From: Xanthomonas cassavae CFBP 4642 | Lineage (GTDB): Bacteria; Pseudomonadota; Gammaproteobacteria; Xanthomonadales; Xanthomonadaceae | Assembly (NCBI RefSeq): GCF_000454545.1 | Contig: NZ_CM002139.1 | Span: 2,999,906-3,063,905, forward strand | DNA: 64,000 nt | Direction of reading: 5' to 3' | Part shown: positions 10,886 to 20,337 of the stretch, piece by piece | Layout of the letters: every line of letters starts with the position of its first letter | How positions within the stretch are numbered: position 1 is the stretch's first letter | Made by a program: the position numbers and the translations under genes | Notes under the pieces: generated by a model | What the model saw: the letters and a program-made list of their open reading frames with translations, nothing else | Told to the model about the DNA's origin: nothing | Databases searched by the model: none

Positions 10886-12000
10886 CGCGCGCACTCCTTC
10901 AGGCGCAGGGTGCGTGCGATGTCGCGCCAATCGAACGCGGCTACCGCCTGGTCGTCGTGCAGCGCATAGAACACGCCACCGGGGAAGCGCGCATCGCCGC
11001 GCTGATCCAGCCACACCCCATCGGTATTGGCGGTCACACGGCCGGCGAAGGCGCCCACATGCGCCAGCGTCTTGCGATCGAACACCTGGAACACACTGCG
11101 GTCCTTGAACTGGTCTGTGGCGATCCAGTAGCCGCTGCCGTCAGCGCATTGCAGCAGGGTCAAGCCTTCGGCCTGCGCCTTGAACAGCCCGGCGCCGACG
11201 TCGCGCCCGCGGTAGCGCCCGTCCATGCCGTACTCGCGCAACTGCGTGCCCACCGCTACATCTTCTTCGGCAATCAGCAGCCGCGCATTGGCCTCATCGC
11301 CGAATACCGACTCGGCGATGCGCACCGCACCTGCTGCGCTGGTGTCGCCAAAACTCTGCGTCAGCCGTGCCTGCCAGCCCTGCCCTGCCGCATTCAACTG
11401 ATAACGACGGAAGCGCTGGCCCAGCTCGGCCAGCGGCGGCGGCTGGTCCTTGTTGGCCGGCGACATGTAGTTGTCGCTGACCACCACTTCGTAGCCGCCA
11501 TCATGCTTGCGCACCCAGAGTCCATAAGGTTCGCGCAGGTCGCCCTGGCCGAACACGGTCAGCGGCCTGAAATCCGGCAGCGAGAACACCTGCACGCGGC
11601 GGTTGTCGCGCTCCACCACGAACAGCAGGTCATCCACCACCGAAATCCCGTTGGGGCGATCCAGCTTGCCCAGTGCCTTGCCCTTGCCGCCCACCACCCG
11701 CAGGCGCTTGCCGCTGTCACCATCAAATACCACCAGTGCGTGCGTGGCCTTGGCGGTGGCGATCACCCAGCGGCTACCATCGGGCGCTGCCCAACTGGCT
11801 GGTGAATCCAGGTTATCCGAGGGCGTCAGCGCGGTGATGAAGGCTTCCGGCACCACTTCATGCGCCACCTTCGCCTCGCTGAGGGTGGGGTCGGTGAGCA
11901 GCGCTTCGTCGGCTTCGCGGTCGACCGGCTTGGTTGCACACCCTGCCAACAGCAAGGCGCTCGCAAGCAACGTGGAGTGAAGCATTACGCCCGTACGCAT
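10882..12000 (-). CDS. Beta-propeller phytase-like lipoprotein
   Basis: The 372-residue protein has a lipoprotein signal with the lipobox LLAGC (Cys at about 20). The body resembles beta-propeller phytases: EPYGLWV, RLLIAEEDVAVG, AEGLTLLQC followed by GYWIATDQF, and a late TDGVW. The canonical N-terminal D-A-x-D-D-P-A calcium/phosphate motif is replaced by DNLDSPASW, so activity on phytate is not assured. It overlaps the receptor gene upstream (TGATG) and the phosphatase downstream (GTGA). Linkage of such phytases to TonB receptors is known in xanthomonads. Alternative: a propeller phosphodiesterase or binding protein. Confidence 0.75.
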   Translation of the reverse strand: MRTGVMLHSTLLASALLLAGCATKPVDREADEALLTDPTLSEAKVAHEVVPEAFITALTPSDNLDSPASWAAPDGSRWVIATAKATHALVVFDGDSGKRLRVVGGKGKALGKLDRPNGISVVDDLLFVVERDNRRVQVFSLPDFRPLTVFGQGDLREPYGLWVRKHDGGYEVVVSDNYMSPANKDQPPPLAELGQRFRRYQLNAAGQGWQARLTQSFGDTSAAGAVRIAESVFGDEANARLLIAEEDVAVGTQLREYGMDGRYRGRDVGAGLFKAQAEGLTLLQCADGSGYWIATDQFKDRSVFQVFDRKTLAHVGAFAGRVTANTDGVWLDQRGDARFPGGVFYALHDDQAVAAFDWRDIARTLRLKECAR

Positions 12001-14561
12001 CACAGCGCCACCTTCAGGCCCAGCGCATAGGTGCGGCCGTATTCCTCGTTCTGCAGCGTGCGCGAAGGCACGCCCTGGTACAGCTCCAGCGGCTCGTCCA
12101 GCAGATTCTGCGCTTCCAGGTACAGGCTGATGTGGCGGTTGAACTGGTAATTCATGCTGAAGTCCATCTGGGTATGTGGGGCGACATAGATATCGTAGGC
12201 GCGGCTCTGGCCGATGGTGTCCAGGTACTCGCTGCGATACACCGCTGCCACGCGCGCACTGAAACCGTACTTCTCATAGCCCAGATGGCCGCTGTAGATG
12301 CGCTTGGACGAACGCGGCAGCATGAAGTCATCGCCGGCGCGATTGCCCAGGCCCGGGTCGAAGTCGCTGTCCAGCGCAGTGGCACTGGCGCCGACCAGAA
12401 ACCCGTTCCAGCCTTCAGGCAGGAAATCCAGCGTCTGCTGCCAGTTGAATTCGGCACCGCGCACCTTGGCAGTGTCGCCGTTGATCGAGCGCGTGACCTG
12501 AAGCCCGGGAAATTCCGCGTCGTTGGTGTTGAGCGTCTGCACGATGTAGTCGTCGATCGACTTGTGGAATACACCCAGCGAGATCAGGCCGGTGCTGCCG
12601 ATGTATTTTTCGAACGACAGGTCCAGATTCTGCGAACGGTACGGATTGAGATCGGGGTTACCGATGCTTACCTCCGCATCGCCACGGTTGATGCTGACGC
12701 GCGGCGACACATCGCCGAACGACGGGCGCGACAGCGTCTTGTTCGCCGCAAAGCGCAGCACCCAGTCGTTGCCACTGTCGTAGCGCAGATGCAGGCCGGG
12801 CAGCACATTGGTGTAACTGCTGGAGGCCTCGCGCGGGGTCACCGTGGCGCTACGGCCGTTCGGCGCCACATCCACCTGGTTGCCGGTGGCGTTGAACTGG
12901 GTGTTTTCCACGCGTACGCCGGCAATCAAGCGCAGCGCGCCGATATCCCAGGTGCCCATCGCGTAGGTCGCGAAGACATCTTCATTGGCTTTGTAATCGT
13001 CTTGCAGCGAGGTCTGCAGATTGCTGCCCACATCCTGCGGGCGTGCGCTGTACAGATTGCCGGAGGTCTTCCAGTAACCGCGCATGCCGTCCGAGCCGAT
13101 GCTTTCGCCCAGCGTACCGCCACGGTGCTCCGGCGCAGCAGTGGTCCAGCTGTTCAGATCGATCGCCGGGCCACTACGCAGCTCGTTTTCGTCCACGTTG
13201 ACGTCGCGCTCGCGCCAGCGGCCAAGCACGCCCATCTTGACGCTGGAATGCTCGCCATCGAAGCGAACGTTGACCTGCGCGCTACGCTCGCTGTCGTCCA
13301 CCTGCTTGGGCGCCACCACGAAGCGATCGAACACGAAGTCCTGGTTGCTCTGCCAGCCGTTATCGGAGAACCCCAGGCGTGGAATGCCGCTGCGCTGGTC
13401 CACCGTGGCTGCCAGGTCATCGCCGTCGTAGTCGAAGTAGGCCTCCTTCTCGTCGTTCACGCGCTCGGTGGTCTTGGTGTAGCCCACCTTGTAATCGATG
13501 GTGGCACTGCTCAGGCGGTTCTCGCCGCCGAAACTGATCGCGGTGTTGTCTTCCTTCTTGGTGCGGTAGCGCACCCGCTTGGAGATGCTGTCGGCCGGCA
13601 GGTCGGACACGTTATAGGTACCATCGCCGTTGGCACTGACCTCACCGTTGCCCAGGCCGAAGATGGTGCGCTGGCGCGTTTCGGCATCGTCGAAACGGCT
13701 ATACAGCGAGCGCAGGTAGTAGCGGTTGTCGGCATCCGGGCGCCAGTCCAGATTGAGGTTGGCACCCATGCGGGTGCGCTCGATAAAGTATTTGCGGCGC
13801 TGCACTTCGCTGGCGAACAGGTCATCGGCCGCGCCGCCGGCGAACGTGTCGTAGGCCACTTCGGTATTGTCCGATTCGAACTCGCGGTCCTGGTAGTTCA
13901 CACCCACCGCCACACCGAAGGTGCCGTTATAGATGTCGCTGTAATTGAACGCGCCCTTGGGGCTGGTCTTGCCGGACAGCGACTGGTGGCTGCCTTCGAT
14001 CGAACCGCGCAGGGTGCGCCCGTCGCGGTCGAATGCAGAGGTGGATTCCACCTGGATCGCGCCGCCGATCGAATCGCCCGGCATGTCCGGGGTCGGCGAC
14101 TTCACCACCTTCAGCCGCTCGGTGGAATCTGAAGGAATCACGTCAAGGGGCGTGGAGCGCGTACCATCTTCGGGCGTGCCCATGTTCATGCCATCGATGG
14201 TGACACTGTTGAGCGAGGAGTCCAGGCCGCGGATCACCACGAAGCGACCTTCGCCCTGATCGCGGGTGACGCTGACACCAGGCAAGCGCTGCAACGATTC
14301 TGCGACATTCTTGTCGGGGTAACGGCCCATCGCATCGGAGGCGACCGCATCCTGGATGGCATCGGACGCGCGTTTCAGATCCACGGCGCGCTCCTGCGCT
14401 TCCAGCTGCGGGCGCACTTCCAGGCGCTCCAGATCGATGGCAGCCGCGCTGCTGGCAGCGCCGGACGGGGCAGCAACCTCTGCCGCGCGTGCCTGCTGGT
14501 TCCAGCCGGCGGTGGCCAGCGTCAGCGTGATCGCCAGGCAGAGCGGAGTCTTGTTCACCAC
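12000..14561 (-). CDS. TonB-dependent receptor linked to phytase
   Basis: The 853-residue outer-membrane transporter has a signal peptide (about 1-27, ending ARAAE). The plug domain covers about 65-190, with YPDKNVAESLQRLPGV, FVVIRGL and TIDGMNMG. A long beta-barrel ends in ALGLKVAL, so the last residue is Leu rather than Phe. The start is one of two adjacent GTG codons; no ATG fits. It is the first gene of a three-gene overlapping unit with the phytase and phosphatase. A Pho-box-like triple repeat lies 36-68 bases before the start, so phosphate-limited expression and uptake of a phosphorylated compound are likely. Confidence 0.93.
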   Translation of the reverse strand: MVNKTPLCLAITLTLATAGWNQQARAAEVAAPSGAASSAAAIDLERLEVRPQLEAQERAVDLKRASDAIQDAVASDAMGRYPDKNVAESLQRLPGVSVTRDQGEGRFVVIRGLDSSLNSVTIDGMNMGTPEDGTRSTPLDVIPSDSTERLKVVKSPTPDMPGDSIGGAIQVESTSAFDRDGRTLRGSIEGSHQSLSGKTSPKGAFNYSDIYNGTFGVAVGVNYQDREFESDNTEVAYDTFAGGAADDLFASEVQRRKYFIERTRMGANLNLDWRPDADNRYYLRSLYSRFDDAETRQRTIFGLGNGEVSANGDGTYNVSDLPADSISKRVRYRTKKEDNTAISFGGENRLSSATIDYKVGYTKTTERVNDEKEAYFDYDGDDLAATVDQRSGIPRLGFSDNGWQSNQDFVFDRFVVAPKQVDDSERSAQVNVRFDGEHSSVKMGVLGRWRERDVNVDENELRSGPAIDLNSWTTAAPEHRGGTLGESIGSDGMRGYWKTSGNLYSARPQDVGSNLQTSLQDDYKANEDVFATYAMGTWDIGALRLIAGVRVENTQFNATGNQVDVAPNGRSATVTPREASSSYTNVLPGLHLRYDSGNDWVLRFAANKTLSRPSFGDVSPRVSINRGDAEVSIGNPDLNPYRSQNLDLSFEKYIGSTGLISLGVFHKSIDDYIVQTLNTNDAEFPGLQVTRSINGDTAKVRGAEFNWQQTLDFLPEGWNGFLVGASATALDSDFDPGLGNRAGDDFMLPRSSKRIYSGHLGYEKYGFSARVAAVYRSEYLDTIGQSRAYDIYVAPHTQMDFSMNYQFNRHISLYLEAQNLLDEPLELYQGVPSRTLQNEEYGRTYALGLKVAL

Positions 14562-14596
14562 GAGTGCGTCCCAAATCGGTTAAGAATGGGTGTGCA

Positions 14597-14629
14597 CACT
14601 ATGTCAGCGACGTTTCACCGACATGACAA
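14597..14629 (-). promoter_or_regulatory. Pho-box-like 11-base direct repeats
   Basis: On the minus strand three consecutive 11-base units read TTGTCATGTCG, GTGAAACGTCG and CTGACATAGTG. The first and third 7-mers each match the PhoB half-site CTGTCAT at six of seven positions, with the exact 11-base period of a Pho box. The middle unit is weak. The site lies just before the receptor-phytase-phosphatase unit, whose products all suggest phosphate scavenging. Confidence 0.55.
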
Positions 14630-14713
14630 GTGCAGGCGCGATCACATGTCATGTGTGGCAGCGCGAGACGTCGCTACGGCACACTGTGCGTCTCTCCCGC
14701 GTTGTCGCCGCCC

Positions 14714-15346
14714 ATGAAAATCGTCGAAGTTCGCCATCCCCTCGTTCAGCACAAGATCGGCCTGCTGCGCGATGCCGCCTTGAGTACGAAGGGTTTTCGC
14801 GAATTGGTCACCGAGCTGGGCACGTTGCTGGCCTACGAGGCCACGGCGAATCTGGACACCGAAACGCATGTGCAGCAGGGCTGGGCCGGGCCGGTGAACG
14901 TGCAGCGCATCGCCGGCGCCAAGATCACCCTGGTGCCGATCCTGCGCGCCGGTCTTGGCATGCTGCCCGGCGTGCTGGCGCTGATCCCGGCCGCCCGCGT
15001 CAGCGTGGTGGGCCTGCAGCGCGACGAAGAAACCCTGCAACCGGTGCCCTACTTCGAGCGCCTCACCGGCCGCCTGGAGGAACGCGACGCCTTGATCCTG
15101 GACCCGATGCTGGCCACTGGCGGCACCCTGATCGCGACCATCGACATGCTCAAGCGCGCCGGTGCGCGCCGCATCAAGGGCATCTTCCTGGTCGCCGCAC
15201 CCGAGGGACTGAAGGCGTTGGAGGCCGTGCATCCGGACGTGGAGGTGTACACCGCGGCCATCGACGACCATCTCAACGAAAAGGGCTACATCCTGCCCGG
15301 CCTGGGCGATGCAGGCGACCGCATCTTCGGCACGCGGGTGGAATAG
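14714..15346 (+). CDS. upp: Uracil phosphoribosyltransferase
   Basis: This 210-residue enzyme salvages uracil to UMP using PRPP. The start ATG gives [19 protein letters not shown], the family N-terminus. The PRPP loop [11 protein letters not shown], the LRAGLGM stretch and the C-terminal [17 protein letters not shown] uracil-binding region are all present. The length is normal. It is divergent from the phytase-linked TonB receptor and followed by long tandem repeats. Confidence 0.97.
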   Translation: MKIVEVRHPLVQHKIGLLRDAALSTKGFRELVTELGTLLAYEATANLDTETHVQQGWAGPVNVQRIAGAKITLVPILRAGLGMLPGVLALIPAARVSVVGLQRDEETLQPVPYFERLTGRLEERDALILDPMLATGGTLIATIDMLKRAGARRIKGIFLVAAPEGLKALEAVHPDVEVYTAAIDDHLNEKGYILPGLGDAGDRIFGTRVE

Positions 15347-16083
15347 GCCCTGCCCGCCGGCCGGCAGTGCGTGGATGTGCGGCGTGTTGAGAAATGATTG
15401 GCGCGGTGCGCTGCCCCCATCCGCTCTTCGGGCACCTTCCCCCGCAGGCAGGGGAAGGGAGGCGTTGGCGCAGCGCTGGCGGCCCATTGCCTTCTCCCGT
15501 GGGCGGGAGAAGGTGGCGCGCAGCGCCGGATGAGGGGCGGTTGACGCCGTGCGGGCCATACCTGCGGGAACGTCGCGAGACTGCTGCCCCCATCCGCCCT
15601 TCGGGCACCTTCCCCCGCAGGCAGGGGAAGGGAGGCGTTGGCGCAGCGCTGGCGGCCCACTGCCTAGGAGAAGGTGGCGCGCAGCGCCGGATGAGGGGCG
15701 GTTGGCGCCGTGCGGGCCATACCTGCGGGAACGTCGCGAGACTGCTGCCCCCATCCGCCCTTCGGGCATTTTCCCCTGCCGGCGGGGGAAGCAAGGGTGG
15801 TCACAGGCGGGGGAAGCAACTGCCATCACAAGTGGGATGAGGCACTGCTGATCCAGGCGGGACGCGGCATGCTTTATAAGCCAGGTTGAGCCGCCAATCC
15901 CAACACCCGCCGTCCGGCAAGCCCCCTGAGAGGAGTTGGGGTGAGGGCAGCGCACTCGCGCGTGGCGCTCGTACGCACGCCTACGTTTCCGCAGTCAACC
16001 GGCCCCTCTCGGCCGCTCACCGCGCGACATGCCGTTCCCAAGCTGGCCCCCGTCACGTCCGTCCAATACGCCTTGCCCTGCTC
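15347..16083. other. Gene-free region with dispersed Xanthomonas repeats
   Basis: Only repeats are seen. Two full copies and one partial copy of a roughly 165-base unit occupy 15411-15795. A separate GAGAGGAGTTGGGGTGAGG segment (about 15929-15947) is of a kind that recurs between Xanthomonas genes. No coding frame on either strand is supported. Confidence 0.6.
15411..15795. repeat. Tandem ~165-base intergenic repeat, two and a part copies
   Basis: Copies start at 15411, 15584 and 15745, each with CTGCCCCCATCCG. Unit lengths are 173 and 161 bases; the second copy lacks about 12 bases around TTCTCCCGTGGGCGG. The third copy stops after about 50 bases. Inside a unit, CCTTCCCCCGCAGGCAGGGGAAGG and CTTCTCCCGTGGGCGGGAGAAGG are perfect or near-perfect hairpins. 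Confidence 0.85.
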
Positions 16084-17835
16084 TCAGCGCGTCAAGGCCT
16101 CAATCGCCGCGCTCACATACACCAACGGCGCGTTCCAGTTGATCGCCACTTCGTTGGTCGCGTAGCTGCAGGTATCGTCCAGGTACGACAGCGCCGGCAG
16201 CTTGGAGGGGTAGCTCGCCTTGCAGTCCTTGGCATCCTGCTGGCCCGGCTGCGGGCCGCCCGCCAACCAGCCAGGCACAGGCGCAGCGATGCCATCGGCC
16301 TCCGAGGGGCGGTGGTGGATATGCATCGGTGTGCGCTGCCCCACCCCGGTGACGAACGACAGCCTCAACGGATTGCGCCCCAGGATGTAGTCCAGTTGCG
16401 ACTGCGCGGCATCCAGGTAACGGCGCTGCTGCGTCACACGATAGCCCTGCACCAGCAGCATCGCCTGATTGAGAACGACCGCATTGCTGCCCCAGACGAA
16501 ATCGGTATCGGTCATCGCCAACCGCCACGGCGATGCCTGCCACTGGTCGGCCAGGCGCTGCGCAAGACCAGTGACCTCCCGGGTGATGCGTGCACGGTCC
16601 GCATGCGGCGTGAGCGTGTCGCGATGCGCGGCCAGCGACATCCAGGCCAGCCCGCCCACATTGCTCCAGCCCGGCACGCTGGCCGGCACATTGCGCGCCA
16701 GCATGGCGTCGTAGAACCCATCCTCGTCGGTGGTGACATACAGCTCTGCCGCCGCCCAGGCGAACTCGTCGGCCACCTGTGCATCGTCGTAACCGCCGGT
16801 GCGCACATCGTCGGGCTGGCGATAGATGACGTCCGGATGCTGTTGCGCCCAGGCCCACGCCGCCCGCGATGCCTTCAACATGCGTGCCGACACACCGGGG
16901 TACTGTTTTTCGAACGGCGCATACACGCGGCTGGCGGCCGCCATCACCGCCGCGAAATCCAGCGTGGCCGCAGTGGTCTTCATCACCACGTAGCGTTGCT
17001 GCCTGGCCTGCTCCGGCATCACCAACCCATCGAACTGCTTATCGGTGAGCTTGTGGTACACGCCACCATCGGCCGGGTCCTGCATGGCCAGCATCCATTC
17101 CAGGTTCCACCAGGTTTCCTGCAGGATGCCGGGCACGCCGGGCGCGTCGTTGGGGATGGTCAGGGCCTGTGCCTTGAACAGTGCCGGGTAGTGCTCGTAG
17201 GCCGCCAGCAAGGTGTAGGTGCTGATGCCGGAATTGACGATGTACTTGTTGTAATCGCCGGCGTCGTACCAGCCCTTGGGCGCGCTGATCACGCTGTCGG
17301 CCGGACGCGTGGCAGACGCGGCAGACGGATGGATGCGCACATCGGTGTCCGGATGCCCGGCCGCGCGCGCATAGCGCCCGGCGAACTGCGCCGGCAACGC
17401 AGTGCTGCCGCGGTTGAAATAAAACGCCTTGAGCGAGGCATCGACGACCGGCCGATACGCGCCCGCATCGATCGCGAATGCATCGGAAGCCGGCACCCCA
17501 TCGATCTTCAACCGGTAGGTTCCCGGTGCACGCACGCTGGAGAAATCCGCCACCCGCGCCTGCTGGCCCGCCGCCGTCCATCGCGCCGCCGGTTGCAGTT
17601 TGCCCTGCAGCACCTGACGGCCCTGCGCATCTTCCAGCGTGAAACGGTCCATGCCCGGGGCCGCATCCTGCGGCAACCCGACCACCGCCAGCTTGGCCGA
17701 GCCGGGCAGATAGCCGAGTTGATTCAGGTGGATGGCGACGCCGGATGCCGCCGGGCCATTGGCCGTATCGGCCGCGCAGGCGACGATGGGCGATGCGATC
17801 ACCATGCCGGTGAGCAGAGTCTTGAAGAGTGTCAT
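16084..17835 (-). CDS. Glycoside hydrolase family 9 cellulase
   Basis: A 583-residue secreted endoglucanase-type enzyme. A signal peptide ends near residue 20, where IVAC could be a lipobox. An Ig-like CelD-N domain (about 33-125) is followed by the (alpha/alpha)6 catalytic domain. The GH9 base pair appears in GWYDAGDYNKY (D191, D194), and the proton-donor Glu is in NEVAINWN (about E562). DFVWGSNAV and GRNPLRLSFVTG are also typical. I chose the ATG giving MTLFKTLLTGMVIAS; upstream frames have no signal sequence. It stands alone, in the same direction as ggt. It degrades plant cell-wall beta-glucan, probably cellulose. Confidence 0.92.
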   Translation of the reverse strand: MTLFKTLLTGMVIASPIVACAADTANGPAASGVAIHLNQLGYLPGSAKLAVVGLPQDAAPGMDRFTLEDAQGRQVLQGKLQPAARWTAAGQQARVADFSSVRAPGTYRLKIDGVPASDAFAIDAGAYRPVVDASLKAFYFNRGSTALPAQFAGRYARAAGHPDTDVRIHPSAASATRPADSVISAPKGWYDAGDYNKYIVNSGISTYTLLAAYEHYPALFKAQALTIPNDAPGVPGILQETWWNLEWMLAMQDPADGGVYHKLTDKQFDGLVMPEQARQQRYVVMKTTAATLDFAAVMAAASRVYAPFEKQYPGVSARMLKASRAAWAWAQQHPDVIYRQPDDVRTGGYDDAQVADEFAWAAAELYVTTDEDGFYDAMLARNVPASVPGWSNVGGLAWMSLAAHRDTLTPHADRARITREVTGLAQRLADQWQASPWRLAMTDTDFVWGSNAVVLNQAMLLVQGYRVTQQRRYLDAAQSQLDYILGRNPLRLSFVTGVGQRTPMHIHHRPSEADGIAAPVPGWLAGGPQPGQQDAKDCKASYPSKLPALSYLDDTCSYATNEVAINWNAPLVYVSAAIEALTR

Positions 17836-18043
17836 GCGGCGATGGTCGCCGCATTGGCGACGGGCGACAAGTCCAATGCCGGCATAGCCGATGCGTGGAT
17901 CTGCATCGTTGACGGGCGCATGCGCAGCAGCGGCGGCGCTGGCGAGCCGGCTCCCCAGCGGTAACGCCTTGGTTCCGCCCCAACAAAGAACGCCTGCCTC
18001 CGATGCCGGGAAACAGGCGCCATCATTCACACAGGCTTGGCCC

Positions 18044-19822
18044 TCAACGCGCCGCGTTGTCCAGTTGCACGCCCGCCTTGCCCACCGGATTACGTGGGTC
18101 GCTGCCGCCACTGAGCACGTTGCTGCGCTTGTCCCATTCCACCGTCTGCAGGTTGCCCCACACGTGGCTGGAACCGCGCCCACCTTCGGCGGTATCGCCG
18201 GGCTGTTTCAGCGCGTGCCCCATCGCCTCCAGGCCCTTGGCGGTTTGCGCAGAGAACGCGTCGGTTTCGGCGTCGATGACGTCCGGCAACCACTGGTGGT
18301 GGTAGCGCGGCAGTGCGCTGACCGCCTGCGCATCCAGCCCGGCGTCGTAGCCCAGGATGCCGAGCAGCACCATGGTGATGATGCGGCTGCCGCCCGGCGT
18401 GCCCAGCACGATCGTCTTGTCGGCCGACTCCATGAAGGTAGGCGTCATCGAGCTGAGCATGCGCTTGCCCGGCTTGGGAGCATTGGCGTCGTAGCCCATC
18501 ACGCCAAAGGCATTGGGCGTGCCGGGCTTGAGCGCGAAATCGTCCATCTCGTCGTTGAGCAGTACGCCGGTGCCCTTGGGAATCAGGCCCGAGCCGTACA
18601 GCAGGTTCACCGTCTGGGTGCCGCCGACACGGTTGCCCTCGCCATCGATGATGGAGAAGTGCGTGGTCTCGTCGTCTTCCAGCGGCGTGGGATTGCCCGA
18701 CAACAGATCGCTGGGCGTGGCCTTGTCCGGGTTGATGGTGGCACGCAGGCCTTGCGCATAATCCTTGCTGGTCAGTACGCGCTGCGGCACGTCGACAAAA
18801 TCCGGATCGCCCAGGAAGAAGGTGCGGTCGCGGTAGGCACGGCGCATCGACTCCACCACCAGGTGGGTGCGGTGCACGTCATCGAGTTTGTTCAGGTCCC
18901 AGCCCTCCAGAATCTGCAGCATCGCCGCCAGCGCAATGCCGCCGGAGGACGGCGGCGGCGCAGTGGTGATCTTCCAGCCGCGATAATCGAACTGGATCGG
19001 CGTGCGCTGCTTCACCGTGTAACCGGCCAGTTCTGCGGCGGTCCAGTGGCCGCCGGCCTGCTTGACGCCGGCGATCAGCTTCCTGGCGGTCTCGCCCTTG
19101 TAGAACCCATCGAAGCCCTTGTCGCCGAGCAGCGTCAAGGTGTGCGCCAGCTCGGGCTGCTTGAAGAGATCGCCTTCGGCAATGGGTTTTCCGCCGCGCA
19201 AGTACACCTCGCGCGTGCCGGGGTAGCGCTCCATCACCTCGCGCCGCGAGGCGTAGCCCTTGGCCATGCGCGCATACACCGGAAAGCCCTGGGTGGCGAT
19301 GCGGATCGACGGCGCCAGCGATTGCTTGAGCGGCAGCCGGCCATGCCTGGCGGCCAGCTCCACCAGCGCCGCCGGCAGGCCGGGAATGCCGGCCGACCAT
19401 GGACCGTTGACCGAGCGGTCGCGATCCAGTTCGCCCTGCTTGTCGAGGAATTTGTCCGGCGTAGCCGATTCGGGCGCGTATTCGCGCGCGTCCAGCATCA
19501 CGTCCTTGCCGGTCTTGGCGTCGTGCAGCAGGAAGAACCCGCCGCCGCCCAGGCCCGAGCTGATCGGCTCGACCACCGCCAGGGTGGACGACACCGCAAT
19601 GGCCGCATCGAAGGCGTTGCCGCCCTCGCGCAGGATCTGCAGGCCGGCGTCGGTGGCCAGGGCATGGCCGCTGGCCACGGCGGCGCCGGGTGGATGCGCG
19701 GCGACCGCCGCGGGCGCGCCGGCGGCAGGCTTGGTGCCATCGACGGACCAGGCGGGCGGTGCCAGCACGAACGCCAGCAACAGCAGGCCGCGTGTCGAAA
19801 AATGTCGGAAGAAAGTGCTCAC
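18044..19822 (-). CDS. ggt: Gamma-glutamyltransferase
   Basis: A 592-residue periplasmic proenzyme that removes or transfers the gamma-glutamyl group of glutathione. A signal peptide (about 1-26) is followed by the N-terminal nucleophile hydrolase fold. The self-processing and catalytic Thr lies in DETTHFSIID, the substrate-binding serines in MLSSMTPT, and GGSRIITMVLLG near the end. The GTG start overlaps the ferredoxin stop as GTGA, so the two are co-translated; why a ferredoxin precedes it is not evident. Confidence 0.95.
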   Translation of the reverse strand: MSTFFRHFSTRGLLLLAFVLAPPAWSVDGTKPAAGAPAAVAAHPPGAAVASGHALATDAGLQILREGGNAFDAAIAVSSTLAVVEPISSGLGGGGFFLLHDAKTGKDVMLDAREYAPESATPDKFLDKQGELDRDRSVNGPWSAGIPGLPAALVELAARHGRLPLKQSLAPSIRIATQGFPVYARMAKGYASRREVMERYPGTREVYLRGGKPIAEGDLFKQPELAHTLTLLGDKGFDGFYKGETARKLIAGVKQAGGHWTAAELAGYTVKQRTPIQFDYRGWKITTAPPPSSGGIALAAMLQILEGWDLNKLDDVHRTHLVVESMRRAYRDRTFFLGDPDFVDVPQRVLTSKDYAQGLRATINPDKATPSDLLSGNPTPLEDDETTHFSIIDGEGNRVGGTQTVNLLYGSGLIPKGTGVLLNDEMDDFALKPGTPNAFGVMGYDANAPKPGKRMLSSMTPTFMESADKTIVLGTPGGSRIITMVLLGILGYDAGLDAQAVSALPRYHHQWLPDVIDAETDAFSAQTAKGLEAMGHALKQPGDTAEGGRGSSHVWGNLQTVEWDKRSNVLSGGSDPRNPVGKAGVQLDNAAR

Positions 19823-20103
19823 GGGGCGGGAGGCTCCTGTTCGTACAATTCAGGGTGATCGCGCTGCAGCTGCATCAGCTTGGCCAGCAATTGATCGTGG
19901 GTTTCCGGGATGTCCGGATCCGGGTCGATGCACTCGACCGGGCACACCACCACGCACTGCGCTTCGTCGAAATGGCCCACGCACTCGGTGCAACGCGCCG
20001 GGTCGATCACGTAGATGGTTTCGCCCATCGAGATCGCCTGATTCGGGCAGGCCGGCTCGCAGACATCGCAGTTGACGCAGAGCTCGTTGATTTTCAGCGA
20101 CAT
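19819..20103 (-). CDS. yfhL: YfhL-family 2[4Fe-4S] ferredoxin
   Basis: The 94-residue ferredoxin starts MSLKINELCVNCDVCEPACP. The first cluster motif is C-x2-C-x2-C-x3-CP (residues 9-20). The second is the long-insert form C-x2-C-x8-C-x3-CP typical of Alvin-type ferredoxins such as YfhL. The acidic C-terminal tail is family-like. It is coupled to ggt by a 4-base overlap and in many proteobacteria sits next to coaD, as here with one lipoprotein gene between. Confidence 0.95.
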   Translation of the reverse strand: MSLKINELCVNCDVCEPACPNQAISMGETIYVIDPARCTECVGHFDEAQCVVVCPVECIDPDPDIPETHDQLLAKLMQLQRDHPELYEQEPPAP

Positions 20104-20337
20104 ATCGACCCCACCATGCGATGCGAGGCAGCGCGATTCAACTGCAGGCGCTGGAACGCAACGTACTGCTGCAGGCAGGCGCACGCGGCGCAGACGATCA
20201 GCAAATGGACAGCGCCTGGGGCGCTGTCGGATACCGGCCTGACACGGCCAGCGTCGGCGATGTGCGAAGTCAGCATGCTGCTGGCTCCGCACACGGCGGC
20301 CGGCTGCGCCCTCCCGCGCATCCGGCGTGGTACGGCA

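Noticed and set aside
8942..10969. 675-residue plus-strand frame across the phosphatase
   Set aside because: Antisense shadow; the minus strand has a full phosphatase motif set.
11934..14132. 732-residue plus-strand frame opposite the phytase-linked receptor
   Set aside because: Antisense to a clear TonB receptor; Ala/Val/His-rich shadow.
15411..15795. Possible ORFs spanning the repeats (up to 173 residues)
   Set aside because: The frames merely read through the repeated DNA and differ between copies.
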